From Seriola aureovittata (taxonomy: Eukaryota; Chordata; Actinopteri; Carangiformes; Carangidae), in assembly GCF_021018895.1 (NCBI RefSeq), contig NC_079368.1, forward strand, positions 558,001 through 622,000: DNA of 64,000 nucleotides, in the 5' to 3' direction. Under the pieces are notes generated by a model. The model was not told where the DNA came from, ran no database searches, and saw nothing but the letters and a program-made list of their open reading frames with translations. Each line of letters opens with the position of its first letter. Positions within the stretch are counted from its first letter, which is position 1. Of the stretch, positions 24,597 through 35,610 are shown one piece after another. The translations under genes were made by a program, and so were the position numbers.

Positions 24597-27500
24597 GTAA
24601 AGTATGGACAGGTGTTCAGGTTTCAGTATAACCACACATAAACGCACTGTCGACAATCTGCATTATGGTTTTTATGTGTTTTCTCTATGTGGATTTTTTG
24701 CTTGTAACTTAAAAGATTAACCAATTATGAAAACAGTAATCTGATAATATTCCCAATTATTCATTTAATCAAATAATCATTCCAGCTGGAGTTCAGTCTT
24801 GTAGATCCTGATCAGACTTTTCTTTTTGTGGCCGCTGCCTTGTTTCAGGCTAGAGTGAAGTTTGTCCACAGCTGGTTTTAAATTTGATCACATATCACAC
24901 CCATTTGTGCAGAATAATTTACAGAACAGACTGAAACTGGACACACTGATACTAACAGGCCAATTCAAACATTATAATAAGAAGTCTGACTGAGGTGAAG
25001 GGTTGTTTTACTTAAACTCTTTCCTAACCTGCAGTTAGGAGTGTTTAAATCTTCATCTTATTGTCTACCTGGTTGTGCATCCTAATGCATATTTTAAAAA
25101 ATATTGATTATTGTGAGCACATATCTGAATGTACTGTATATTTAAATCACTGAACATTTGTATTCATGCCATTAATATCTCTTTTTCTTAAAATCATAAT
25201 TAAAAATGTCTCAGCTGATCTCTAACAATCAGTTGAGCATGGGTTTGAAAAATGACTAAAAAGACATCAGACTGTTTATTTACATCATTCAGCCTCTAAA
25301 ACTAAACCTGTACTAAATCAAAAACTATATTTAAAAACCTGAAACAAGCCCAAACTGATCCCTCTCCTGTCACCTGGACCCTGAGCTTGTGATTCTTCAC
25401 CAGGTTAAATACATTTATTTAAATTTTCTCTCACCTCCAGATGTGCTCTACCTTTACAGCTGTGGCTGAAACACACTAGTTCTACCAAATCAGTCTTTGT
25501 CCTTTGTCAGAGTCTTTGTGTTATATGTATACGCTGCCCCCCAGTGGACAAAACCATGAACTGACCTTTCAGGCCCTCCCACCCTGAAGGCCTCATTTTC
25601 TATGATTTACTCTCCAAGTATTCAATGGAATGGATGAAATAGATTTAGTCTGTTTTTAACAGACGAGTCCCAGAGAACAGAGAGAAACATGTAGAAATCA
25701 GCATATGGAAACAGAGGAAGTCTGATGAGCTGCAGCCACTGGGCAGAGCTGTCACAGTGTCATGGTTCATGTTTTGTCCGTAGCTGAATTGTGTCTTTGT
25801 CTTGCAGCGATCAGGGAGGACGGTATGCCAGGAGGCAGGAACAAAAGCATCGGGCCTGTTCAGGTAAATCACTGACTTCACGTTCAATTATCAGCAGAAA
25901 TGTTGTTTTGGTGACACTCTCTGACCTCCTCCCTGCTCACACATGTATTATTGTGGCTCAGGCTCAGACTTAGCTCACTTACCCTGAATGCATTTACTGC
26001 ACAAACCATTTACTTAAATAACACAGAGCTGGAGTGCTGTAATGCTAATGATGTAGGTGTACTCACGAAGGTTGTAATGAGAGTGAGTCCTGACCTTGTT
26101 ATATCATCAGTATAACCACGTAGTGCTGATTATTCCCTATTCATCGCCGGCTTCATTCTGAACACTGGTGAGAGAGCAAATGGTCAGGAGAATGGGTGAC
26201 ACAAGGCTAAGTACCACTGAGCCACTATTCATGGGAGGGATGTGGTCAATTCATTCCAGCTCCATTCAGCAAGTCAAAAAAACACAGACACAGAAACGCC
26301 TGCTTCCATTAAAAGACGGCTTTATTTCTAAACCCTAATGAAAGGAGGACCTCTCTGTCATTAATATGGAATGAATTGCTGCTGCGGTGTACGTGCTGAA
26401 TTGATGGAAATGAAAGTGAATTGACCCGAGCCACAGATACAAGACACCACATTTTCTTGCTCGCTAATGCTTTTCAAAACGGCTTTTGTTGGTGCTTTCT
26501 CCCTGCATGGACCTGCAAGGATGCTATTGTTTTAGGTGTGTGTGTGTAGCAGTCAGTCAACACACACACACACACACACACACACCTTTTTGCCTCCTTT
26601 CTTTCTCTGCAGCTCCCTGCTTCATTGTGTGACTGTGTCCTTGCTCCTCAACATTTTATTGAGAAGCAGCTCAGAGCTCGTCAATGCTGATCAATTGAAC
26701 TGAGACACACACACACACACACACACACATACACACAGAGCGGCTGGTCACATCACGATGTGCTCTAAGCTCCAAAATAAAAAGCTAACCTCTATCTGTG
26801 TTTGTTGTAGATCACAGAGGAGGAGATAGAGCGGATCATGTCGGGGCAGGAGTTCAAGGAAGACGCCCCAGAGCACACCTGGGGCAACAACGGCGACAGT
26901 GACCACAGCTCTCCCAGCAACGGAGCCTCGGAGGGCAACCAGCCATCTCCTGCCTCCACTCTGTCATCCAAGTGAGTCGTTCATCTCATCCACTCAGCCG
27001 CACAGTGCCGGCACCGGGCCCATCACGGAGATAATGAGCTGGCCCTGACAGTCTAACACCTCCTTCCTGTCTCACCCAGACTTAAATTACGGCATTCATC
27101 AGCCTCAGAATGGCTGAATATGCAGCTCCTCGCATCTGTGATGATAGCAAAAACAAAGAACGTGCAGCACTATCTGCTGCTCGCGCTATGGAGACCAGTG
27201 CATTGTCTATCTGAACTCATCAAGGACAAATATTGTCTAGATACTCGCATGACGGTATTTATTTGAGTCTCTTTTTGTATAAATATGAGGTTTATCTATC
27301 CAGAGGAATACTTGTTTTATCAAATTAAATCTGAGCAGAAATGAACAACAACAGAAAGCCTGAGCAGCTCAGCTCTGGTATGCAGCTTCAACACCAGCTG
27401 AAAAGTTTAGTCTACAAGTTTCTAAGACAGAAAATTGCAGAAACTGTTGATGAAAAAGTGTCCTAGATAAAGGTTAATGGTCATAAAGCTGGGATGTGTT

Positions 27501-30500
27501 TTGCCTAGCATAGCACAACCACAGGAAGCAGAGTGAAAATCTCAGTCTGCTCCTTTGATATATAGACAAAAAAAGAGAATTGTGTGACCTTTGGCCTCTG
27601 TGTGTTTGTCCAGTCGCTCTGTGGAAATGAACGGCTACACGGCGGCCCTCAGGGACCAGTACATCAACACCTCCATGTCCACACACTACCAGCTCCTGCC
27701 TCACCTCTTCAGCTACGCTGCCCAGTCCGGCCTGCTGGCTCCCCAGCCCCGCAGCCTCTACCCACAGTCCCACCCACTGGTGCTGCAGCTGGTGGCTGCC
27801 GAGGACCTGGCACCCCTGGCCACACCCATGCTCATAGAAGATGGGTAAGAACATTTCACACACATACACAGTGTATATGGTTCTGGGTTGATGGTCATGT
27901 TACTAAAGGTCTTTAACTATAAACTGGCTGATGAGAGTTTGTCTGGTCAGTTTATTTCAGTCACACAGAAGCTTCTAAATGCTCAGTGTTTTAACCAGCT
28001 GTGCGTGCGTGCGTGTGTGCGTGCGTGCGTGCGTACGTGCGTATGTACGTGCGTGCGTAGCGTTCATTAATGACAGTGTGACAGAACCAGGGAACAGACA
28101 GGAGCCACCTAGTGGAACAATCCACCATTACAAACTGGTGGATAGATAGACGGTCCAACCCTAAGGATAGTTTACAATTTTATATATAATTGACAGAAGA
28201 TGTATGCTGTAGATGACAGCAAAAACAATAAACAGTTTTAGAGATGTACTAATGAAAAGAATATATGTGTATGGTATGTGTCTATGATATATATATATAT
28301 ATGTGTGTGTGTGTGTATTTTTCAAGGTTTCTATGTGATGTAGTCGTTTGTATCTGTCTTTTGTGAGAGCGTAAAAAGGAAACTATAGTGGATATTGATT
28401 TGATTTATGATATCCTAATAAATAAAGTAAATAAATAAATCTTACTACAAAAAAATGCTAATATGATGGTATAAAATGTAATATAATATAAAGTAGTGTA
28501 GAATAATATGATAATAGTGTGGTGGTGTTATGACAGAATAGTATGTGTTATTTAATATAATAATTCTAAACATGTTATATTATAATAATATGATATATAT
28601 TATTATATTGCGTAACAATTATAATTTAACAATGTGAAGTTACGTAGCGATGGGTGGGGGGTCATTTTAGCATCAATCAAACTTCCCCCCATCTGTTTGA
28701 CACATATAACACAGCTGTCTCTGATCCCGTGCTGTTGTGTGCTTCTCAGGTACAAAGTGACACAGGTGGAGCTGTTTGCTCTGCTGTGTCGCCTGGCAGA
28801 CGAGCTTCTATTCCGTCAGATCTCCTGGATCAAGAAGCTGCCGTTCTTCTGCGAGCTCTCCATAGAAGACTACACCTGCCTGCTCAGCTCCACCTGGCAG
28901 GAGCTCATCCTGCTCTCCTGCCTCACCATCTACAGTGCCCAGATATTCGGAGACCTGGCCGACGTCACCGCCAAGTACACACCGTCTGACGACGAGCTGC
29001 AGGGGTGAGTGGAGGAGGGTCAGACAGTGACAGACAGTGACATGGCAGCAACATTTCTAGCCTGAATCTGAATATGATACAGACATGAAAAAATATGAAT
29101 ATATTTTTTAACAATTGTAGCAGCTGCATGTGGAGACAAAGACATTTTAGAGACATTTTCTGTCAAAAATAAATCAATTGAATAATAATAAAGAGAAATC
29201 CAACATTGGATTAGTCTGTAAACTCTATATAGAGAGACAGAGCTGCAGTGTGTTCCCGGCTGGGAATCAAACTTCGATACTTTAAAGACAGACTGAATTG
29301 GTTTGATACTATTGAGGATCAATGTCTTGTCATTTGATACCTAAGGAGTAAATTCATAAATCTCGTCAGGAATCCTGCAGGAGTTTTGCCAATTAGACAT
29401 TTCATATCAGGAATGAAAGATTCTCTGCAGGCGAGACATTGTCCGAGACGTTCTTCTGTGTGAGTTCAGTATGTCAGAGGGTTTGACTCTGAGTGTGTTG
29501 TTGTTGGCTGAGGGCCAGTGAAGTGGTCCGTGAATGGGAGGACTCCCCAGGACAGAGCTGTGGCTAGCACCGCCTCACCTGTGAAATACACACATGTCCC
29601 ACGTCAGGTAGAGCGAGTCGGGGGCTTTCTGTTCTGTGTAAATCAGAGCAAAATTATCTGACCTCATAACCCACATTCTCTTAATATACGGTGTTGTTGT
29701 GCTGCTTCGTTCAATTTGCCTCTAGTTTAGGAGTGAATGTGTGATTTACAGAGTGAGATTAGAGTCGTGGGAGCCAGAAACACAGGGAACTGAGGCTCGA
29801 TGAGTGGAGTTTAAAGTTTCTTTTACAAAGCTGTGGGATCAGGAAGACGTTTAGTTGATCCTCCCTCATTTCTGCCTGTTCACTGAAGCACAGAAGATAA
29901 TAGTGTTAAGGGGATTTTACATTCTTTTGACGCGCTGCTCGACTTCATCTCAGTAAAACTTAAACTCAGTTTTATCTTTAAAATGCTGCTAACCCTAACC
30001 CCAGCCTGTGTGTGACCCCTCAGCTTCAGCGAGGACGGGATGGAAGTCATGGAGAGGTTGATATATCTGTTCCGCAAGTTCCACCAGTTGAAGATCAGTA
30101 ATGAGGAGTACGCCTGTATGAAAGCCATCAACTTCCTCAATCAAGGTAACAGCACAAGCTCTAATGATACTGGATCCAAGCTTTCCTGACCCCCCATGTG
30201 TCCCCCACATGACTCTCTCCCTTCCATTCACATCACTGCAGATATCAGAGGCCTGTCCAACACCTCCCAGCTTGAGCAGCTGAACAAGCGCTACTGGTAT
30301 GTGTGTCAGGACTACACTGAGTACAAGTACCCCCACCAGCCCAAACGCTTCCCTGAGATCCTGATGTGTCTACCGGAGATCCGCTGCATCGCAGGTAAGG
30401 CCTCCAAGTTCCGTCGAGAACACAGGTCGCTGTGTTTTATGCTGCATTTAAAAGAGCTATGTGTTTTTGCTATTCCTACGTAGCTAGCATTAGCATTAGC

Positions 30501-31962
30501 AGCTTTTTACAGACCAGTCTAGAAGAATTGTTGTTAGTTCAGAATCAAACTTCATTCCTTTACTCACCAACATCTGTCTCCAGAGATGGAGACAAACACC
30601 AATGTTAACTTTTGTCTCTATCACATCTTTTCTTCTCCTGAAGTTAGCATGCTAACCAGATAGCCCCGGCCCGTCTCCCGAAGTTAGCATGCTAACCAGG
30701 TAGCCCCGGCCCGTCTCCCGAAGTTAGCATGCTAACCAGATAGCCCCAGCCCGTCTCCCGAAGTTAGCATGCTAACCAGATAGCCCCGGCCCGTCTCCCG
30801 AAGTTAGCATGCTAACCAGGTAGCCCCGGCCCGTCTCCCGAAGTTAGCATGCTAACCAGGTAGCACCAGCCCGTCTAGTCACTTTCTGAGAGCGACTCAC
30901 TGTCCTGAAGACGTAGCTGCTCTGAGGAAGTATTATGAGCTCTTGTGTTATAAAGACAACAATGGCTGAAGCTCTTCCACCACCTGATTCTGACCAGAAA
31001 CCAGGTTCAGCAGCAGAGGAAACTCACAGACAGAACCTTTAAGCCTCTCTGTTCTTTGTTATGATGAACACGGCTGCCTTCGTCTCCTTCCACCTTATCA
31101 TCTAGAGGGTTTCTATTCATGAGGCCTACACCTTCATTTGAAACACCCTGTTTACACCTGATACTATAAAAGAACTCTCTATCCAGATAATAAACCATCT
31201 GCTCCTGCCTTTGTGTTTACACCTGTCTTCATAAATTGACCTATTTCTGTAGGTACTGTCTGTTTTTGCTTGGACAGTGCTGTCACCCCAAAACACTGTT
31301 AAGCACCAGTCACTGTAACTGTTCTTCTTTCTTTAACTTTTTATCACTTTGGCAAACATCCTCTGTTTGTATCAGTTGTCTTGATAAATTCGCAATATTG
31401 TACATTTCCACAGTGTTTCTGGCTCTCAGCTTCTCTTACAATAGAAACTGTTGTAACTCAGTTAATCCCAGCTGCTTCAACGTTGCTGTTTTTTGATCCG
31501 TGTTAAGTTCCTGTCACGGACACTTGGCACTTCCTGCACTGATGTGTCATACTGAAAACCCTCCTGCAGCTCAAAGGGTTCATCTGTCCCCATGCTGGTT
31601 GAAAGTAGAAACGATTGAAACTAATGAGTGAATGAAAAGTCTTTGTTTTAAAAAGAGTGGTGAAAATGACATGACTCTTTTGTGGTATATTCTTTGGGCA
31701 CCAGCAATTATTTCATTATTTGACTCTCATCCATTATCAAATTACTTCACAAATTCACAGCATGCCAATGTGAAGCACGCTAAGCTAAGCTAAGCTAATT
31801 GCTCAACTAAAGTGGTTGTTTTGGTTTCCAGGGAAGCTGGTGAATGTCCCTCTGGAGCAGCTCCCCCTCCTGTTCAAAGCAGTCTTGCACTCCTGCAAAT
31901 CTAGCCTGGCCAGCTACAGGACCGGCCCGTTGCCCTGCGTGACCACCTCCGCCGGAAACTAG
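24366..31962 (+). CDS. nr6a1: Nuclear receptor NR6A1 / GCNF, 8 coding exons (N-terminal exon missing)
   Basis: Join of 24366-24596, 25808-25863, 26811-26971, 27614-27844, 28750-29004, 30024-30145, 30242-30394 and 31832-31962. All introns are GT-AG and the phases match; the 1340 bases give 2 leading bases, 445 codons and TAG. In the residue numbers used here (1 = first full codon) the C4 zinc-finger domain is residues 8-73, the CTE about 74-95, a Ser/Asn-rich hinge follows, and the ligand-binding domain runs from about 205 to 430. The finger and the CTE are diagnostic of NR6A1 rather than other receptors. Known of the family: an orphan nuclear repressor that binds DR0 repeats of AGGTCA, silences pluripotency genes such as Oct4 in embryos, and affects trunk and vertebral patterning in mammals. 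Teleosts carry two paralogues; I cannot tell which this is. The residues before the finger (about 60 in human) are not in view, so the start is open. The C-terminus runs on past the last helix (see findings). Confidence 0.97.
24597..25807 (+). other. nr6a1 intron, 1.2 kb
   Basis: AT-rich with GT-AG ends. I see no repeats or other features of note in it. Confidence 0.8.
25808..25863 (+). CDS. nr6a1: nr6a1 exon: C-terminal extension of the DNA-binding domain
   Basis: A 56-base exon between TTGCAG and GTAAAT. With the base carried over it encodes 19 residues (77-95), [19 protein letters not shown], the GCNF-specific T/A-box region that supports DR0 and extended half-site binding. It is too short to stand out as an ORF, but the phase and sequence match to the DNA-binding exon are exact. 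Confidence 0.96.
26000..26540. promoter_or_regulatory. Candidate conserved intronic element in nr6a1
   Basis: Lies in the 947-bp intron between the CTE exon and the hinge exon. About 540 bp of unique sequence with many homeobox-type cores (TGCTAATGATG, ATTAATATGGAATGAATTGC, CTCGCTAATGC), directly followed by two CA microsatellites. The contrast with the neighbouring introns suggests constraint. Confidence 0.33.
26560..26585. repeat. (CA)13 microsatellite
   Basis: Intronic CA run. Confidence 0.95.
26705..26736. repeat. (CA)n microsatellite
   Basis: Intronic CA run with one CATACA interruption. Confidence 0.95.
26811..26971 (+). CDS. nr6a1: nr6a1 exon: hinge, first part
   Basis: Acceptor TTGTTGTAG, donor AA|GTGAGT. 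Encodes residues 96-148 plus two bases of Asn149. It begins [15 protein letters not shown], a conserved GCNF hinge segment, then becomes Ser/Asn/Pro-rich ([19 protein letters not shown]), which suggests a disordered linker. Phase 0 at the 5' end and phase 2 at the 3' end fit both neighbours. Confidence 0.96.
27614..27844 (+). CDS. nr6a1: nr6a1 exon: hinge to start of the ligand-binding domain
   Basis: Acceptor TTTGTCCAG, donor GG|GTAAGA. Encodes residues 150-225 with split codons at both ends. It starts RSVEMNGY and ends [15 protein letters not shown], matching the GCNF stretch that leads into LBD helix 1. The middle part is less conserved than its ends when set against the mammalian protein from memory. 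Open frames on the opposite strand and in another phase here are shadows. Confidence 0.95.
28003..28060. repeat. (GTGC)n imperfect microsatellite
   Basis: Alternating purine-pyrimidine GTGC/GTAC units in an nr6a1 intron, a Z-DNA-prone sequence. It is followed by AT-rich DNA with a short (TA)n/(GT)n at 28288-28316. Confidence 0.9.
28750..29004 (+). CDS. nr6a1: nr6a1 exon: ligand-binding domain core (helices about 3-5)
   Basis: Acceptor TTCTCAG, donor GG|GTGAGT. Encodes residues 227-310 between split Gly codons. It contains [36 protein letters not shown] and [20 protein letters not shown], the nuclear-receptor LBD signature region in its GCNF form. The [10 protein letters not shown] motif spans the helix 3-4 loop where co-repressors dock in this fold. 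Intact, with no frameshift. Confidence 0.97.
30024..30145 (+). CDS. nr6a1: nr6a1 exon: ligand-binding domain, middle
   Basis: Acceptor CCCCTCAG, donor CAAG|GTAAC. Encodes residues 312-351, from [16 protein letters not shown] to [11 protein letters not shown], with one base of Asp352. The next intron is only 96 bases. Highly similar to mammalian GCNF. Confidence 0.96.
30242..30394 (+). CDS. nr6a1: nr6a1 exon: ligand-binding domain, helices about 8-10
   Basis: Acceptor CACTGCAG, donor GCAG|GTAAGG. Encodes residues 353-402, including [38 protein letters not shown] and [10 protein letters not shown], all typical of GCNF. The open frame that runs on into the intron past 30394 is read-through, not coding. 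Confidence 0.96.
30641..30876. repeat. 40-bp minisatellite with a 14-bp palindrome per unit
   Basis: Six units in the last nr6a1 intron, starting at 30641, 30681, 30721, 30761, 30801 and 30841 (last one 36 bp). Units differ at a few sites (CCAGA/CCAGG, CCCGGCC/CCCAGCC/CACCAGCC). Each carries the perfect palindrome GTTAGCATGCTAAC. The same palindrome occurs once more in unrelated sequence at 40033-40046. Confidence 0.95.
31832..31962 (+). CDS. nr6a1: nr6a1 last coding exon and stop
   Basis: Acceptor TGGTTTCCAG, stop TAG at 31960-31962. Encodes residues 404-445: [20 protein letters not shown] is the conserved end of the GCNF LBD, then a tail with [15 protein letters not shown] before the stop. 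The domain ends without an obvious canonical AF-2 activation helix, which fits the repressor role of the family. The preceding intron is about 1.4 kb and contains a minisatellite. Confidence 0.96.
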
Positions 31963-32077
31963 ACCCCACCCTCGACCCCCCGAGTTGAGGGATTGGTCTC
32001 CCCTCTTGTGAATGTGACAAGCAGCTAGTTTGTTTTTTGTAACTTTTTTCCTTTATATATTTATTACATGACAGAGC

Positions 32078-32085
32078 TGAATGTA
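32078..32085 (+). promoter_or_regulatory. miR-181 8-mer match in nr6a1 3' UTR
   Basis: TGAATGTA is an 8-mer match to the miR-181 seed, 116 bases after the stop. A 7-mer match, TGAATGT, is at 32390-32396. In mammals the mir-181a-2/b-2 genes lie inside the NR6A1 locus on the opposite strand, so a local feedback is conceivable (inference). Confidence 0.4.
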
Positions 32086-32271
32086 TGCTGATTTACACTG
32101 TGCACATGCTTCTGTACAAAACAAATGCTCGTAGATGCATTGGTCTTTGGAGTTTACAAGTGTGTATCCAGTTTGCTCAATGTGTCAGTGTTGCCATTGT
32201 TAGAGCTAGACTTTAAAAGAGTTTATTTTATTCAGACGGGGGCGGAAAGACACGTGATGAGTGTTGTGAGA

Positions 32272-32279
32272 CTACCTCA
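32272..32279 (+). promoter_or_regulatory. let-7 8-mer target site in nr6a1 3' UTR
   Basis: CTACCTCA is the full 8-mer complement of the let-7 seed, 310 bases after the stop codon. Nr6a1 is an established let-7 target in mouse. A second, 7-mer match lies at 35604-35610. One 8-mer in a UTR this long could occur by chance, but the known relationship makes function likely. Confidence 0.6.
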
Positions 32280-33270
32280 GGAAGATGTTATGATGTTATG
32301 TATTTTCAGGTACCTTTGTGCTGTTAAATGAAGAGTGGCCCAGTCTAAAACCAAATCCCTGTGGATGCTTCGGCACCTCAATCAGAGACTGAATGTTCAG
32401 AAAGGAGCTGAATAAATCAAAGATAAGAAACAGTGTTGTGTTACACTGAAAATGCAAAGTTAGTATTTTATCTGCATGGACTCTCAGACATCCTGCTAAA
32501 GGGAGGTGGTCTTGTCAATTTAACACATTCCATGAGCTTAGGTGACAGGTGTTGGATCTTCATTGAAAAAGGAGCATACGGGTATTTTTTTTACAATCAT
32601 AGACTGGGGATGTGAGGCTTTATGGCAGGGGAAGAAGAGGACCCTGGTTTGCTGTTTTTAGTTTTATTGTTTTCCTTTTTTGACCAAAGTGTTATGCAAT
32701 GCTTTTTTCAAACACCCATTGATGGGTAGGGAGCTGATAGCTTCACAAAAAAATGATTTCTTATCAATGAAGGATCAGGATAAGAAATGAATCAATCTGT
32801 GTGTGGGGGGGGGGACCCTCTGCTGGACAGATGAGTATGTTGCTGGATTTCATTCTAAATGCTGCTAAACATGCGCACATTCTTATGCACACACATTAGC
32901 ATTGAGCTGACGTGATTCCCAGTCTTTGCTTTTGCCGCCACTTCTTGCCAGACGTCTTTTGGGCTCTGCTGCCTTCAGGGACGGGAACTTCTCTTCAAGT
33001 TCTCATCAATACATCACCTGAGTTTAAGGTCCACAATACTGATGTTTGGTTAAGGTAGTGCTCGGTATAAAGTCGACTTCTTTAGTTCATTCAGAACAAA
33101 CCAAAAATCATGAAACCTAATTCTGATTAAGAGACTTTTATGGGTCAGTGAACGTATCATTGACCCAGGAGAACCAAAGTGGAACGGATCCTGATCTGAA
33201 CCCAGGTCATAAATAGTGGTTTACAGTCAGTGTTCATTACCTCCGGTTCATATGAAGCTGGCGTAGAGCG

Positions 33271-33316
33271 CTAGCTTCTGTTAGCTTCTGTTAGCTTCTG
33301 TTAGCTTCTGTTAGCT
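33271..33316. repeat. 10-bp tandem repeat in the 3' UTR
   Basis: Four and a half units of TAGCTTCTGT. Confidence 0.9.
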
Positions 33317-35603
33317 CAAACCAGCTGGTCTGTTCAAATGTTCCACTTTTACAGGAACTTAGACTGTGTTCAGGTCTCTTCAGGTCCAATCAAAATTTTG
33401 CACAGACCAAAGACCAGTGGCAGTTTTAAGTCCGACCTGACCCCGATTTAAGGGGCACTACAAAGTGTGGACCCAAGACCTGGTTCAGGTTCAGTGGGTA
33501 ATGTTGGCTCAGACATAAACAAACGGATTATCACTTTAACCTGGACACAAGTGGATTCAGTGTGATCCATCTGGACCATGTCTCTGTGGATTCAGCCTGG
33601 GTTTAGAGAATTTAGGTGACTGACCTCTGGCTTTTGTACCCTCTGTGACAGATATGCACATTGTTTAAAAGAAGCCATAGAAAATGGTCTTTATTTTTGA
33701 AATATGAGATGATCATTTCAAACAGCTTGAAGCGTCTTTGTGGATCCTTCAGGTTTTTTGCCGTTTCATTACGTATGAACAATTTTGAAATGCAGACAAA
33801 ATGCAGTCCTCGCAACGACTCTCTTTTTTGCACACAATGGTGAGGTTCAGAGACCTTGACCCTTGACCTCGGCCACTGCCCACCCAGTGTGTTCCTCTCT
33901 CTCAGGTCCCTGCCGACCTGGATCTAAACAGGGTAAAGTGAGTATTAAATGTTTTGCATTCAGGAGTTCCTCAGTGACCATGCTGATGTACTTGTAGTAT
34001 TAGTAGACGTAGGTTCCAGGACATTGTAGGTCCTCTGTAGAAAAAAGTGTTTTCCTTTTCCACTTTATTCCACCCCCCCACCCCCACCCCAATTCAGTGA
34101 AAGTGGATGTAGTTTGAAGGTGAGACATGCAGTGTGGATTTTTCTCTTGGCATTGATGATGGATGGATGTTTCTATCCACCTCTCTGTGGGCAGCCTTAA
34201 CACCACCACCAGTCCAATGCAGTGTTCCTCTTTCACATGTTTCAGTTAGTCTCTTTTCATTTGATTTTTATACATTTTCATGTACCTTTGTAGTTATTGT
34301 GAATCTTTTGGGTTTTTGTTGTTTTTTTGAAGACAGCCCCTCATTTTCTAAAATTTTGAATGAATTCTTGACTTTTTTTTTTTTTGGATGTGATTATTAA
34401 CAACTCATTCCTTGTCCACAGTGGTTTATGAAAAAAAACTATTACTCAGGCAATGTCAGCCACGTTTTATATGGACAATACTGACGTCTTTCATGTATTT
34501 TTCTTTGAGACATTTTACAATGCAAATGTGATGTTTCGGAGCCATTGTTGGTTCCAGACTTTAATGAAACTACACTCATTTTCTACCAGCAGTGTTCTGA
34601 GAGCAGCTGAGTCAGCTGCGTGGAGAACGTCTTCTCTCTCAATATACTCAAATGTACATCATCTATCACACAGGCTTCTGAGGTTAAAGAGTCTTTTCAT
34701 CTAAATTACAGGAAAATGTTTTCTCGCTCACCTCCGGTGGTTATGTCGCCATGAAGACAGTTTTGGTTTGAAGTTTTGAGATTTCCGTTTTCACCTCGAT
34801 AAAATGGACATAGATTTCTTAGGGACTATGTCTTTGCCAGAAAGTAGTTCAATGACAAACTAAATTCCATCTGTCATCAGTGTGTTCAGCGAGTATCAAG
34901 GATGTTGTTTCTCAAAGGTTTTTGTTGATTTTCTTTTTGTTTGAAATTTTTTTTCAATAATCTGAGCAAATAAAACGGAAAGTATCTGCAGGGCTGTAGA
35001 GCGAGTGAGAAAATGTGTTTGTGTAATGTTGGTGATGTGACCCTTTAATCCACACGTTCTCAGGGATAGATGCTTCTATGTAACACAGATCTGAGTGATG
35101 TGATGAATCATGTTAAAGGAAAAATCCCCTTTAAATAATCCGCTAAGAAACCACTACACTGGAGTTTAATGATAGAGATGTCAAATATATGAAATAAAAA
35201 TGTCAGCTTCTTTTTTCTAGAGCTGATATGTAGCGCTGATGTTCAGCAGGGCAGCCTCTCTGTACACAGACAGTCTGGGCAGTGTAGGATACTGCTGAGG
35301 TTCAGGGTGGCCAACAACAAATATCTCAGAGTAACTCCAGGAATGCACTGAACATCACAGACGGCTGAGATCTGACGGTGGAAGAGGATCTGAAGTGGGA
35401 TTTTTTCTTTAATGTCACAGCAGCATACACTGATCATTATTATATATTTTTAAAAACCTCACCATAGCTACCTTACTGCCACTGCTCTGACTTCGTAACG
35501 GGCATATTTTGACACACGTACTGAAAAAAGTGTTCTTTTTTTTATTTTCTGTATTTGTATTTTTTGCAGACAAGGGATGTCATTTGCAATTTCTGTACTG
35601 AAA

Positions 35604-35610
35604 CTACCTC
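35604..35610 (+). promoter_or_regulatory. let-7 7-mer match in distal nr6a1 3' UTR
   Basis: CTACCTC followed by T, a 7mer-m8 let-7 seed match. It is in the message only if the distal poly(A) site is used. Confidence 0.35.

Noticed and set aside
30641..30876. CRISPR-like array of 40-bp units
   Set aside because: The repeats are directly adjacent with no unique spacers, in a vertebrate intron; it is a minisatellite.
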